From Halomonas campaniensis (GTDB lineage Bacteria > Pseudomonadota > Gammaproteobacteria > Pseudomonadales > Halomonadaceae), in assembly GCF_002211105.1 (NCBI RefSeq), contig NZ_JPUA01000037.1:142361-206360 (forward strand): 64,000 nucleotides of DNA. Reading direction: 5' to 3'. The notes under the pieces are model-generated. The model saw only the letters and a program-made list of their open reading frames with translations, did no database searches and had not been told where the DNA came from. Positions 26,239 to 35,477 of this stretch are shown piece by piece; positions within the stretch are counted from its first letter, which is position 1; every line of letters begins with the position of its first letter. A program made the position numbers and the translations under genes.

Positions 26239-27793
26239 GACGAGACTCCTCAAGTTGTGGCTGCGGGTCGAAGACCTCTACCGGTTTTACCAACACGCTG
26301 GTCTGCTTACGGCCGTTAAATAGGCTGGGCTGGCTCTCACCGTGGCAACCATCACCAAAGGTAAAGCCGCATCCTCCCCGTTCAGGGAAGGCTTCGGTGG
26401 CCATTTCACGATGGCTGGTGGGGATCACAAACCGATCCTCGTAGTTGGCAATGGCCAGGTAGCGGTACATCTCCTCTACTTGGGCCACGCTCAGCCCCAC
26501 GGCATCGAGCACTTCGGCGTTGGGGGCCCCCTCCACGTGCTTGCTGCGCATGTAGACACGCATCGCCATCAAGCGCTTGAGTGCCAACACCACGGGCTCC
26601 TCTTCGCCTGCCGTCAACAGGTTGGCCAGGTACTTCACCGGGATACGCAGTGATTCGATCTTGGGCAGGATGCCATCGAACTCTACATGCCCCGCCTCAG
26701 CGGCGGACTGAATCGGCGACAGCGGCGGCACGTACCACACCATCGGCAGCGTGCGGTATTCCGGGTGCAGCGGCAGCGCCAATCCCCAGTCGATAGCCAT
26801 CTTGTAGACCGGTGAGGCCTGGGCGGCTTTGATGACGTTATCCTGGATGCCATCCCGCTTGGCCTGGGCAATCACTTCCGGATCGTTAGGATCTAGGAAA
26901 ATCTCGCACTGGCGGTGGTAGAGGTCACGCTCGTCAGGGGAGCTTGCCACTTCCTCTATACGGTCAGCGTCATACAGCAGCACGCCGAGATAGCGAATGC
27001 GGCCCACACAGGTCTCGGAACAGATGGTCGGCTGACCGGCCTCGATACGCGGGTAGCAGAAGATACACTTCTCGGACTTACCGCTTTTCCAGTTGTAGTA
27101 GATCTTCTTGTAGGGGCAGCCGGAGATACACATACGCCAGCCACGGCACTTGTCCTGGTCGATTAGAACGATGCCGTCCTCTTCCCGCTTGTAGATCGCA
27201 CCACTGGGGCAAGCCGCTACACAGGTTGGGTTCAAGCAGTGCTCGCACAGACGCGGCAGATACATCATGAAGGTGTTTTCGAACTGGCCGTAGATATCTG
27301 CCTGCACCTTGTCGAAGTTGGCGTCTTTGCGCCGCTTGGCGAACTCGGTGCCAAGAATCTCTTCCCAGTTCGGGCCCCACTCGATCTTTTTCATACGCTG
27401 ACCGGAAATCAGCGAGCGCGGACGCGCCACCGGCTGGTGCTCACCGATCTTGGCGGTATGCAGGTGTTGGTAGTCGAAAGTGAACGGCTCATAGTAGTCA
27501 TCCATCTCGGGCAAGTCGGGGTTGGCGAAAATGTTCGCCAGCACCCGCCATTTGCCACCAATACGCGGTTCAATCCGACCATCGTTACGGCGCATCCAGC
27601 CGCCCTTCCACTTGGCCTGGTTCTCCCACTCTTTGGGATAGCCAATACCGGGCTTGGTCTCGACATTGTTGAACCAGGCGTACTCCATACCTTCGCGACT
27701 GGTCCAGACATTTTTGCAGGTCACCGAACAGGTGTGGCAACCAATACACTTATCAAGGTTGAGAACCATGCCTACCTGGGAACGAATTTTCAT
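26231..27793 (-). CDS. narH: respiratory nitrate reductase beta subunit
   Basis: NarH is the iron-sulfur electron-transfer subunit on the cytoplasmic side. The 520-residue protein has four cysteine clusters. The first is C16, C19, C22, C26 (CIGCHTCSVTC). Later come CEHCLNPTCVAACPSG, the CRGWRMCISGCPYKK group and CIFCYPRIEAGQPTIC. A tryptophan replaces one cysteine in CRGW, as expected for the [3Fe-4S] centre. It overlaps narG by 4 nt. Confidence 0.97.
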   Translation of the reverse strand: MKIRSQVGMVLNLDKCIGCHTCSVTCKNVWTSREGMEYAWFNNVETKPGIGYPKEWENQAKWKGGWMRRNDGRIEPRIGGKWRVLANIFANPDLPEMDDYYEPFTFDYQHLHTAKIGEHQPVARPRSLISGQRMKKIEWGPNWEEILGTEFAKRRKDANFDKVQADIYGQFENTFMMYLPRLCEHCLNPTCVAACPSGAIYKREEDGIVLIDQDKCRGWRMCISGCPYKKIYYNWKSGKSEKCIFCYPRIEAGQPTICSETCVGRIRYLGVLLYDADRIEEVASSPDERDLYHRQCEIFLDPNDPEVIAQAKRDGIQDNVIKAAQASPVYKMAIDWGLALPLHPEYRTLPMVWYVPPLSPIQSAAEAGHVEFDGILPKIESLRIPVKYLANLLTAGEEEPVVLALKRLMAMRVYMRSKHVEGAPNAEVLDAVGLSVAQVEEMYRYLAIANYEDRFVIPTSHREMATEAFPERGGCGFTFGDGCHGESQPSLFNGRKQTSVLVKPVEVFDPQPQLEESRHD

Positions 27794-30700
27794 TTCACGG
27801 CCTCCTGAGCACTGTTCTTCTGAACACTGTCATTGCCTTCACCATCCAGCCAGTCAACGTGTTTCATCTTGCGCACTAACACGAACTCATCGCGATTTGA
27901 GCCGACGGTGCCGTAGTAATTAAAACTGTAAGAGAGCTGCGCGTAGCCGCCGATCATATGGGTTGGCTTGGGGCAGACACGGGTGACGGAGTTGTGAATT
28001 CCGCCTCGTGTGCCGGTGATCTCAGAGCCAGGGACGTTCACGTTGCGCTCCTGGGCGTGGTACATCATCACCATGCCCGCCTTGACCCGCTGGCTGACCA
28101 CTGCCCGCGCGGCAATCGAGCCGTTGGCGTTGTAGACCTCGATCCAGTCGTTGTCCTCGATATCGATCTCCGCCGCGTCAGCCTCGGAGAGCCACACCAC
28201 CGGGCCGCCTCGGTTGAGCGTCAACATCAGCAGGTTGTCCGAGTAAGTGGAGTGGATGCCCCACTTCTGGTGCGGCGTGAGGAAGTTCAGCGCCTTGCTC
28301 TTGAAGCCGTTGTCGGCAGGAAGCTGGAAGCCTTTGGCCGCCTTGGTATCGATGGGCGGACGATAGACCAGCAGGCTTTCGCCGAAAGCGCGCATCCAGG
28401 CATGATCCTGATAGAACTGCTGACGACCACTCACGGTGCGCCAGGGAATCAGCTCGTGAACGTTGGTATAACCGGCGTTATAGGAGACATGCTCATCCTC
28501 AAGGCCGGACCAAGTCGGGCTGGAGATAATCTTGCGCGGCTGAGCGACGATATCGCGGAAGCGAATTTTCTCTTCGTGCTTAGGCCTCGCCAGGTGGGTG
28601 TGGTCACGCCCGGTAATTTTGGAGAGTGCATCCCACGCTTTTACTGCCACAGCGCCGTTGGTTTCCGGTGCCAGGGTCAGAATCATCTCGGCGGCATCGA
28701 TAGCGCTGTCGATCAACGGACGCCCTTTATGCGGGCCATCCAGCTTGCGGTGGTTGAGTTTGCCCAGCAGCTCGACTTCAGCATCGGTATTCCAAGCGAT
28801 ACCCTTGCCGCCGTTACCAATGCTTTCCAGCAGCGGCCCAACAGAAGTGAAGCGCTCATAGGTTTCGGGATAGTTGCGCTTGACCTCAATCAGCGATGGC
28901 ATGGTCTTGCCGGGAATCGGCGCGTATTCGCCCTTTTTCCAATCCATCACCGCCGGCTGGGCCAACTCTCCTGGCGAGTCGTGCTGCATCGGCAGCGTGA
29001 CCAGGTCGGTCTCTTCGCCCAGGTGGCCTACACACACCTTGGAAAACGCTTTGGCAATACCCTTGTAAATATCCCAGTCGCTGCGCGATTCCCAGGCCGG
29101 GTCGGTGGCGGCAGTCAAGGGGTGAATAAAGGGGTGCATATCAGAAGTGTTAAGGTCGTCCTTCTCATACCAGGTCGCCGTCGGCAGCACGATATCCGAG
29201 TAGAGGCAGGTGGTGGACATGCGGAAATCCAGCGTAACCAGCAGGTCGAGCTTGCCTTCCGGCGCCTCGTCACGCCATACCACTTCTTCGGGCTTCTGGC
29301 CGCCGAAGTCGCCCAGATCTTTACCCTGAATACCGTGGCGAGTACCCAGCAGGTACTTGAGCATGTACTCATGGCCCTTGCCGGAACTACCCAGCAGGTT
29401 TGAGCGCCAGATGAACATATTGCGCGGGAAGTTCTCTGGTGCATCCGGGTCTTCCGCGGCAAAGCGCAGTTCACCGCTCTTGAGCTGCTGAACGGCATAG
29501 TCGGCAGTGGACATACCCGCGGCTTCGGCTTTTTTCGCTAGGCGTAGCGGGTTAGTGTCCAGTTGTGGTGCTGACGGCAGCCAGCCCATGCGCTCAGCAC
29601 GCACGTTAAAGTCAATCAGGCTACCGGGGTAATCCTCAGCCTTGGCCAACGGCGAAAGAATTTCTTTAATCTCAAGCTTCTCGTAGCGCCACTGGGAGGA
29701 GTGACTATAGAAGAAGGAAGTAGAGTTCATGTGGCGCGGCGGGCGCTGCCAGTCGAGGCCAAAGGCCAAAGGCGTCCAGCCAGTCTGCGGACGCAGTTTT
29801 TCCTGACCAACGTAGTGGGCCCAGCCGCCACCGCTCTGACCGATACAACCACACATGACCAGCATGTTAATCAGGCCGCGGTAGTTCATATCCATGTGGT
29901 ACCAGTGGTTCATACCGGCACCAACGATGATCATGCTACGGCCGTTGGTTTTATGGGCGTTGTCGGCAAATTCACGGGCAATGCGGGTGCACTGCTCTGC
30001 AGGGACACCGGTGATTTTCTCCTGCCACGCGGGGGTATAGGGGCGAATCTGATCAAACGAGGTCGCGCCATCATCTTCGCCGTCGCCGACAAAGCCACGG
30101 TCGATACCGTAGTTGGCAAACATCAGATCAAAAACGGTGACCGCCAGCATTTCGCTGCCATCGGCTCTCTTCAAGCGTTTGGCGGGCAAATTGTGGAACA
30201 GCAGGTCGTCAGCAGCACCAACGCCAGCTCCTTTTACGTGCTCAAAGTGCTCGTGCTCAATGCCACCGAAGTAAGGGAACGCCACGCGCGCGACGCTATC
30301 GTGGTGGTTGACCAAACTGAGTAACGGCTTGATTTCAGCGCCTGCGGCGTCCAGCGATTCCAGGTTCCACTTGCCCACTTCGTCGCCGGTTTCACCCCAG
30401 CGAAAACCGATGGAACCGCGTGGCACCACCAGCTGGTCACGGGTTTCATCCCAGGCAACGGTTTTCCACTCGGGATTGTTTTCCTGGCCCAGGGCAGCAT
30501 CAAAATCACTGGCACGCAGTTGGCGACCCGGTGCGAAGCTGCCATCTTCACGCACTTCCAGTTCCACCAGGAACGGCATATCGGTATAACGCCGCACATA
30601 GTCAGTGAAGTAAGCACTCGGGTTATCGAGGTGGAACTCTTTGAGGATGACATGGCCCATAGCCATCGCCAGGGCGGCATCAGTGCCCTGTTTGGCGGAC

Positions 30701-31587
30701 AGCCACTCGTCGGTCAGTTTGGAGACTTCGGCATAATCCGGGGTGATCGAGACCGTTTTGGTGCCCTTGTAACGTACTTCGGTAAAAAAGTGGGCATCCG
30801 GGGTACGCGTCTGGGGCACGTTGGAGCCCCAGGCGATGATGTAGCCGGAGTTGTACCAGTCTGCGGACTCGGGAACGTCAGTCTGCTCGCCCCAGGTCAT
30901 TGGCGAGGCCGGCGGCAAATCGCAGTACCAGTCGTAGAAGCTCATGCAGACGCCACCAATCAGCGACAGGTAGCGACTACCTGCGGCGTAGCTGACCATC
31001 GACATGGCAGGAATCGGCGAGAAGCCGAGAATACGGTCGGGGCCGTACTGCTTGGCGGTGTAAACGTTAGAGGCCGCCACCAGCTCGTTGAGCTCGTCCC
31101 AGTTACCGCGAACGAAGCCGCCCATGCCGCGAGCACGCTTGTACTGTTTGGTCTTGGCGGGGTCTTCGACAATAGATGCCCAGGCGTCGACCGGGTCTGG
31201 GTTAGCCTTGAGCGCTTCGCGCCATAGCGCCAGCAGCGGCTTGCGCACTAAGGGGTACTTGAGGCGGTTGGCGCTGTACAGATACCAGGAGTAGCTGGCG
31301 CCGCGGGGGCAGCCACGCGGTTCATGGTTAGGCAGGTCGGGACGGGTACGGGGGTAGTCAGTCTGCTGGGTTTCCCAGGTAACTAAACCGTTTTTGACGT
31401 AGATCTTCCAGCTACAGGAGCCGGTGCAGTTCACCCCGTGGGTGCTACGCACTACCTTGTCGTGTTGCCAGCGGGCACGATAACTATCTTCCCACTGGCG
31501 GGATTCGCTGCGTAGCTCACCGTGTTCGTTGGCAAAAGGCTCGCGGGACTTGCGGAAGAAATTCAGCCGATCTATGAAGTGACTCAT
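27790..31587 (-). CDS. narG: respiratory nitrate reductase alpha subunit
   Basis: NarG is the catalytic Mo-bisMGD subunit that reduces nitrate to nitrite. From ATG 31587 it is 1265 residues, in the normal range. The N-terminal FS0 [4Fe-4S] site shows His50-x3-C54-x3-C58 (HGVNCTGSC) and a later cysteine in [13 protein letters not shown]. The start has GGAGAT upstream; an open extension to 31665 lacks family similarity. It leads the operon narGHJI-PPIase-moaB-moeA-DGC-moaA. No Tat signal is expected, since the active site faces the cytoplasm. Confidence 0.97.
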   Translation of the reverse strand: MSHFIDRLNFFRKSREPFANEHGELRSESRQWEDSYRARWQHDKVVRSTHGVNCTGSCSWKIYVKNGLVTWETQQTDYPRTRPDLPNHEPRGCPRGASYSWYLYSANRLKYPLVRKPLLALWREALKANPDPVDAWASIVEDPAKTKQYKRARGMGGFVRGNWDELNELVAASNVYTAKQYGPDRILGFSPIPAMSMVSYAAGSRYLSLIGGVCMSFYDWYCDLPPASPMTWGEQTDVPESADWYNSGYIIAWGSNVPQTRTPDAHFFTEVRYKGTKTVSITPDYAEVSKLTDEWLSAKQGTDAALAMAMGHVILKEFHLDNPSAYFTDYVRRYTDMPFLVELEVREDGSFAPGRQLRASDFDAALGQENNPEWKTVAWDETRDQLVVPRGSIGFRWGETGDEVGKWNLESLDAAGAEIKPLLSLVNHHDSVARVAFPYFGGIEHEHFEHVKGAGVGAADDLLFHNLPAKRLKRADGSEMLAVTVFDLMFANYGIDRGFVGDGEDDGATSFDQIRPYTPAWQEKITGVPAEQCTRIAREFADNAHKTNGRSMIIVGAGMNHWYHMDMNYRGLINMLVMCGCIGQSGGGWAHYVGQEKLRPQTGWTPLAFGLDWQRPPRHMNSTSFFYSHSSQWRYEKLEIKEILSPLAKAEDYPGSLIDFNVRAERMGWLPSAPQLDTNPLRLAKKAEAAGMSTADYAVQQLKSGELRFAAEDPDAPENFPRNMFIWRSNLLGSSGKGHEYMLKYLLGTRHGIQGKDLGDFGGQKPEEVVWRDEAPEGKLDLLVTLDFRMSTTCLYSDIVLPTATWYEKDDLNTSDMHPFIHPLTAATDPAWESRSDWDIYKGIAKAFSKVCVGHLGEETDLVTLPMQHDSPGELAQPAVMDWKKGEYAPIPGKTMPSLIEVKRNYPETYERFTSVGPLLESIGNGGKGIAWNTDAEVELLGKLNHRKLDGPHKGRPLIDSAIDAAEMILTLAPETNGAVAVKAWDALSKITGRDHTHLARPKHEEKIRFRDIVAQPRKIISSPTWSGLEDEHVSYNAGYTNVHELIPWRTVSGRQQFYQDHAWMRAFGESLLVYRPPIDTKAAKGFQLPADNGFKSKALNFLTPHQKWGIHSTYSDNLLMLTLNRGGPVVWLSEADAAEIDIEDNDWIEVYNANGSIAARAVVSQRVKAGMVMMYHAQERNVNVPGSEITGTRGGIHNSVTRVCPKPTHMIGGYAQLSYSFNYYGTVGSNRDEFVLVRKMKHVDWLDGEGNDSVQKNSAQEAVK

Positions 31588-31703
31588 GGTCGATCTCCAG
31601 GCTCCTCGGAAATTTGCATACCCGACAGTGCGGGTTCCATGGAGTGGATTCTGCGTGATCGACAAGCGAATTACTGCGTGATTACCTCCATATACACCCT
31701 ATC

Positions 31704-31719
31704 TACCCCCAAGGTGATA
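31704..31719 (-). promoter_or_regulatory. weak candidate NarL/NarP 7-2-7 site before narG
   Basis: TACCCCC-AA-GGTGATA has the spacing of a NarL heptamer pair and partly follows TACYYMT, but the second arm has three mismatches. It lies about 120 nt upstream of narG. No convincing FNR-type box was found in this promoter. Confidence 0.3.
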
Positions 31720-31761
31720 GAGCGGCCAACGTAAAGGAATAGACGGTTGGCGCTGTTGAAA

Positions 31762-33147
31762 TTACACCGTGCGCGAATAACGGTTTTCCGTTGGTTTCAG
31801 GTAGGCGTCGAACGCCATGGCCAGGTTGCGGATCATCAATCGCCCCGACGGCAGCACCTCGATTTCATGGTCGCGCAAAGCAATTAGTCCGTCGTCCGCC
31901 ATCTCTTCGAGGCTCGCCAAGGCACTCGCGAAGTAGCTGCTAAAATCGATATCGTGTCGGGCCTCGATAGCGGCAAATTCAAGACGGCCGTGACACATCA
32001 GGGTATTAATGACATCGCGGCGCAGGCGATCGTCATCGCTAAGGCGATAGCCACGGAAGACCGGTAAACGCCCTTCATCCAAACGATGCTGATACTGGGC
32101 CGTTTCCTTGACGTTCTGGCTGTAGGTATCGCCCACCTTGCCAATCGAGGTAATGCCCAGCCCAATCATGTCGCAGTCGGCGTGGGTAGAGTAGCCCTGA
32201 AAATTGCGCTGCAGAGTGCCATTTTCACGGGCCAGGCTCAGCTCGTCATTCGGAAGGGCGAAGTGATCCATGCCGATGTAGACATATCCTGCAGAGGTCA
32301 GCCGGTTAATCGTAAGCTCCAGTAGCTCCAGCTTGCGCTCGGGGGGCGGCATGTCTTCGGGGCGAATTAGCCGCTGAGCTTTAAACAGTTCGGGCAGATG
32401 GGCGTAGCTATAAGCGGCAATGCGATCCGGTTGCAGGTCAATAATCTTGGTTAGGGTCGTATCGAAACTCGCCACCGTCTGCAGCGGTAAACCGTAGATC
32501 AGGTCAACGCTGACCGATTCAAACCCCGCCTCGCGGGCAGCCTTGACCAGGGATACCACCTGCTCTTCGCTCTGGACGCGATTGACCGCTTGCTGCACGT
32601 CGTGATCGAAGTCCTGAACCCCAAAGCTCAACCGATTGAAGCCCAGCGCGTAGAGCTCGTACACCTGTTCGGGGGTCACGGTGCGGGGGTCTACCTCCAG
32701 CGAGAATTCGCGCTCTTCAGGTGCAGCGAAGTGAAAAGCCTCGTCCAGCGCCGCCATCAGTTCGCTTAGCTGGGCGTTGCTTAAGTAGGTTGGGGTGCCG
32801 CCGCCCAGGTGTAATTGGGTCATTTGCCGAGTGGTATCGAACAGCGCTCCCTGAACACGTATCTCCTGTTTTAACCACTCCAGGTATTCGGCGGCTCGCT
32901 CGGTATTATGAGTAATGATTTTGTTGCAGGCGCAGTAGTAGCACAGGCTTTTGCAGAACGGGATATGCACATAGACCGAAAGCGGCTTGGGTACTGCGAC
33001 CCGATTACTGCGCTCGGCGGCGCTACGGTAATCATCCTCGGCAAACGCGGCATGAAACTGGGGCGCAGTGGGATACGAAGTGTACCGCGGGCCTGGGCGG
33101 TCATATTTCTCTACCAGGGGGCGATTGAAGAGCAGTTCATCTTGCAT
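31762..33147 (-). CDS. hemN: oxygen-independent coproporphyrinogen III oxidase
   Basis: This radical SAM enzyme makes protoporphyrinogen IX without oxygen, for haem synthesis under anaerobiosis. The 461-residue protein has the cluster motif C65-x3-C69-x2-C72-x-C74 (CKSLCYYCAC) and the downstream GGGTPTYL motif, as in true HemN. ATG 33147 gives a family-like N-terminus; the frame is open to 33219, but that part consists of 13-bp repeats in DNA. No good ribosome-binding site precedes the ATG. It supplies haem for nitrate and nitric oxide reductases during denitrification. Confidence 0.94.
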   Translation of the reverse strand: MQDELLFNRPLVEKYDRPGPRYTSYPTAPQFHAAFAEDDYRSAAERSNRVAVPKPLSVYVHIPFCKSLCYYCACNKIITHNTERAAEYLEWLKQEIRVQGALFDTTRQMTQLHLGGGTPTYLSNAQLSELMAALDEAFHFAAPEEREFSLEVDPRTVTPEQVYELYALGFNRLSFGVQDFDHDVQQAVNRVQSEEQVVSLVKAAREAGFESVSVDLIYGLPLQTVASFDTTLTKIIDLQPDRIAAYSYAHLPELFKAQRLIRPEDMPPPERKLELLELTINRLTSAGYVYIGMDHFALPNDELSLARENGTLQRNFQGYSTHADCDMIGLGITSIGKVGDTYSQNVKETAQYQHRLDEGRLPVFRGYRLSDDDRLRRDVINTLMCHGRLEFAAIEARHDIDFSSYFASALASLEEMADDGLIALRDHEIEVLPSGRLMIRNLAMAFDAYLKPTENRYSRTV

Positions 33148-33157
33148 GATCGAAATT

Positions 33158-33209
33158 GGTCTCTGAAAAGGGGCTCTAAAAGAGGTCTCTGAATAAGATC
33201 TCTGGAAGT
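33158..33209 (-). repeat. four-copy 13-bp imperfect tandem repeat in the hemN leader
   Basis: Four consecutive 13-mers (GGTCTCTGAAAAG, GGGCTCTAAAAGA, GGTCTCTGAATAA, GATCTCTGGAAGT) end 10 nt before the hemN ATG. In the hemN mRNA they read as repeated CAGAGACC-like units. There is no normal Shine-Dalgarno site between them and the start codon. Confidence 0.75.
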
Positions 33210-33315
33210 GAAGGCACAATCATTGGTTAATATTCATACAATATACGTTTTAAAAACTGCCTGCATCCAGCTTGCCTACTCTGCAGCGTTATCCGCTTTT
33301 GAAAGCCACCCCGAT

Positions 33316-33329
33316 ATGACCTGTGTCAA
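33316..33329 (+). promoter_or_regulatory. FNR/Dnr-type box in the hemN-ubiU divergent region
   Basis: ATGAC-CTGT-GTCAA is one base away from the dyad TTGAC-N4-GTCAA. It lies 59-72 nt before ubiU, which fits a -41.5 activator site. It may also serve hemN on the other side. Confidence 0.5.
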
Positions 33330-33387
33330 AAGCTGACAAAAAATAGGTGACTAAAATGCTCGGACTTTTCCCGCAAGGAGTCTCGCT

Positions 33388-34383
33388 ATGGAGCTTGTAT
33401 GTCCCGCTGGCAACCTACCCGCCCTAAAGCGCGCTGTAGATGAAGGTGCCGACGCTGTCTACTTCGGCTTCCAGAACATCACCAACGCACGGCAATTCGC
33501 CGGGCTAAACTTTACTGACAAACGTGCCCGCGAGGGGATTGATTACGCCCACCGACATGGCAAACGCGTTTTTTGCGCTATTAATACCTATCCCCAGCCC
33601 GATGGCTGGCAACACTGGACTCGGGCCGTGGATCAGGCCGCGGAACTGGGCGTGGATGCGCTGATTCTCGCCGATATGGGGCTGCTCGACTACGCTACTC
33701 GCCATCACCCCGAGATCTCGCGGCACCTTTCAGTGCAGGGTTCGGCGACCAGCCATGAAGCGCTACGCTTTTACCACCAGCATTTCGGCATCAAGCGCGC
33801 CGTACTGCCAAGGGTGCTGTCAATCACTCAGGTACGCGACCTGGCCAAGCAAACACCGGTAGAACTGGAGGTGTTCGCTTTCGGCAGTCTGTGCATCATG
33901 GCCGAAGGACGCTGCTATCTCTCCTCCTACCTGACCGGCGAATCGCCCAATACCCGGGGCGTCTGCTCGCCAGCAGCCCATGTCCGCTGGGAAGAAACGC
34001 CTGAGGGCTTAGAGTCGCGCCTTAACAATGTTCTTATCGACCGCTACGCCGAAGGCGAGCGCGCGGGCTACCCCACCCTATGCAAGGGTCGCTTCGAGGT
34101 GGCGGGGGAGACCTATCACGCCATTGAGGAACCCACCAGCCTCAATACCCTGGAGCTATTGCCGGAACTACGCGACCTGGGTATTAGCGCCGTCAAAATT
34201 GAAGGCCGTCAGCGCAGCCCCGCCTATGTCTCTAAAGTGGCCGGGATCTGGCGTCAGGCGCTCAACCGCCTAGAGGCTCAGCCTGAGCGCTTTGATCCAG
34301 AACCCGCCTGGATGGCCGGCCTTGCCGAGCTCTCCGAAGGTGCCATCACTACCCTAGGCGCCTACGAACGCCGCTGGAAATAG
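33388..34383 (+). CDS. ubiU: oxygen-independent ubiquinone hydroxylation protein UbiU (U32 family)
   Basis: UbiU, with UbiV, hydroxylates ubiquinone precursors without oxygen, using prephenate as the oxygen donor in E. coli. The 331-residue protein starts ELVCPAGNLPALKRAVDEGA, the typical U32 opening, and has the conserved iron-sulfur cysteines in FGSLCIMAEGRCYLSSYL, in RGVCSPAAHVRW and in YPTLCKGRF. AAGGAG precedes ATG 33388. ubiV follows after 9 nt. An FNR/Dnr-type box lies upstream. Confidence 0.93.
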   Translation: MELVCPAGNLPALKRAVDEGADAVYFGFQNITNARQFAGLNFTDKRAREGIDYAHRHGKRVFCAINTYPQPDGWQHWTRAVDQAAELGVDALILADMGLLDYATRHHPEISRHLSVQGSATSHEALRFYHQHFGIKRAVLPRVLSITQVRDLAKQTPVELEVFAFGSLCIMAEGRCYLSSYLTGESPNTRGVCSPAAHVRWEETPEGLESRLNNVLIDRYAEGERAGYPTLCKGRFEVAGETYHAIEEPTSLNTLELLPELRDLGISAVKIEGRQRSPAYVSKVAGIWRQALNRLEAQPERFDPEPAWMAGLAELSEGAITTLGAYERRWK

Positions 34384-34392
34384 GAGCCTACT

Positions 34393-35340
34393 ATGCCGAA
34401 CACTACACCTCCCCCATCACCGACCTTATCAACCGGCCCTCTTCAACTCTCCCTCGGGCCGGTGCTTTTTTACTGGACTCGGCAACGCTACGCCGACTTC
34501 TACCGCGAGGCAGCCGACTGGCCGGTAGAGATAATTACCCTTGGCGAAACCGTCTGCTCGCGGCGCCGCGACATGAAACTGGACGACTGGCTAGGCATTG
34601 GGCGCGAACTCACCCAGGCGGGCAAGCAGGTGGTACTCGCCAGCCAGACACTAATCGAGTCCGAAGCCGATCTGCGTGACTTACGCAAGCTGTGTGACAA
34701 CGGCGACTTCATTGTCGAGGCCAATGACCAGAGTGCCCTGCAGCGACTCTCCAGTGCTGGGCTGCCGTTTATCGCCGGTGCCGCGCTGAACCTCTACAAT
34801 CCGGCGACGCTGGGCGTCATGGCACGTGCTGGAATGAAGCGCTGGCAAGCGCCGGTGGAAATGTCACAGCAAGATTTGGCCAAGCTTATTCACGATTGCC
34901 ACCAGGCAGGCATTCCCCATCCATGCGAAGTATTCGCCTACGGGCATCTCCCCTTGGCCTGGTCATCACGCTGCTTTACCGCCCGGCGCCACCAAACGCC
35001 TAAAGACCGCTGCAAGTTCGTCTGCCAAAAGTACCCCGAAGGCTTGGTGCTACGTTCACAAGAATCCCGCGATGTTTTTACCCTGAACGGTATTCAAACC
35101 CTTTCCAGCGCCTGCCAGGATCTGCGCCATGAACTGACGGTCATGGTGGATATGGGGGTATCAGTGGCACGTCTCAGCCCACGGGCGGAAGGCATGGCCA
35201 TGGTAGTCAAGGCTTTCGACAAGGCCCGCCACGGCAGGTTACCTACTCCCGATCCTTTAACGCTGGTGGATGCTGAAATCTGCGACGGTTACTGGTATGG
35301 CCGACCGGGTATGGATAACACCCGCACGATGATTGGCTAA
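34393..35340 (+). CDS. ubiV: oxygen-independent ubiquinone hydroxylation protein UbiV (U32 family)
   Basis: UbiV is the partner of UbiU in a heterodimer carrying [4Fe-4S] clusters. The 315-residue protein shows the cluster cysteines as ETVCSRRRDMKL near residue 50 and as SSRCFTARRHQTPKDRC plus KFVCQKYPEG in the second half. It is translated right after ubiU, from ATG 34393 with a TAGGAG site. The third component, ubiT, is also in the window (42203-42700), so the full UbiUVT set accompanies the denitrification genes. Confidence 0.93.
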   Translation: MPNTTPPPSPTLSTGPLQLSLGPVLFYWTRQRYADFYREAADWPVEIITLGETVCSRRRDMKLDDWLGIGRELTQAGKQVVLASQTLIESEADLRDLRKLCDNGDFIVEANDQSALQRLSSAGLPFIAGAALNLYNPATLGVMARAGMKRWQAPVEMSQQDLAKLIHDCHQAGIPHPCEVFAYGHLPLAWSSRCFTARRHQTPKDRCKFVCQKYPEGLVLRSQESRDVFTLNGIQTLSSACQDLRHELTVMVDMGVSVARLSPRAEGMAMVVKAFDKARHGRLPTPDPLTLVDAEICDGYWYGRPGMDNTRTMIG

Positions 35341-35388
35341 AGCCATAGCCTAGGCGCCACCACGTCTTACTATTTTTCCCCACCATTT

Positions 35389-35402
35389 TTGATCTGGATC
35401 AT
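35389..35402 (+). promoter_or_regulatory. FNR/Anr-type box upstream of nrdD
   Basis: TTGAT-CTGG-ATCAT matches the FNR consensus TTGAT-N4-ATCAA at all but one base. It is centred about 82 nt before the nrdD start. The same 14-mer, in reverse orientation, occurs before the cytochrome c/nos genes. Confidence 0.75.
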
Positions 35403-35477
35403 TTATTGCAAAATCCTGAACGCTTACCCTTTAACACCACATATAGTATTTATTTTTATTAAAGTTAGCATATATAG

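Noticed and set aside
27958..29403. Long 481-codon plus-strand frame opposite narG
   Set aside because: It is a shadow of the GC-rich narG codons, as are the other long antisense frames (for example 9231-10079 opposite gcvP and 53975-54808 opposite nosZ).
31588..31761. FNR box in the narG promoter
   Set aside because: No TTGAT-N4-ATCAA or TTGAC-N4-GTCAA match within one mismatch was found; only a weak NarL-like pair is present.
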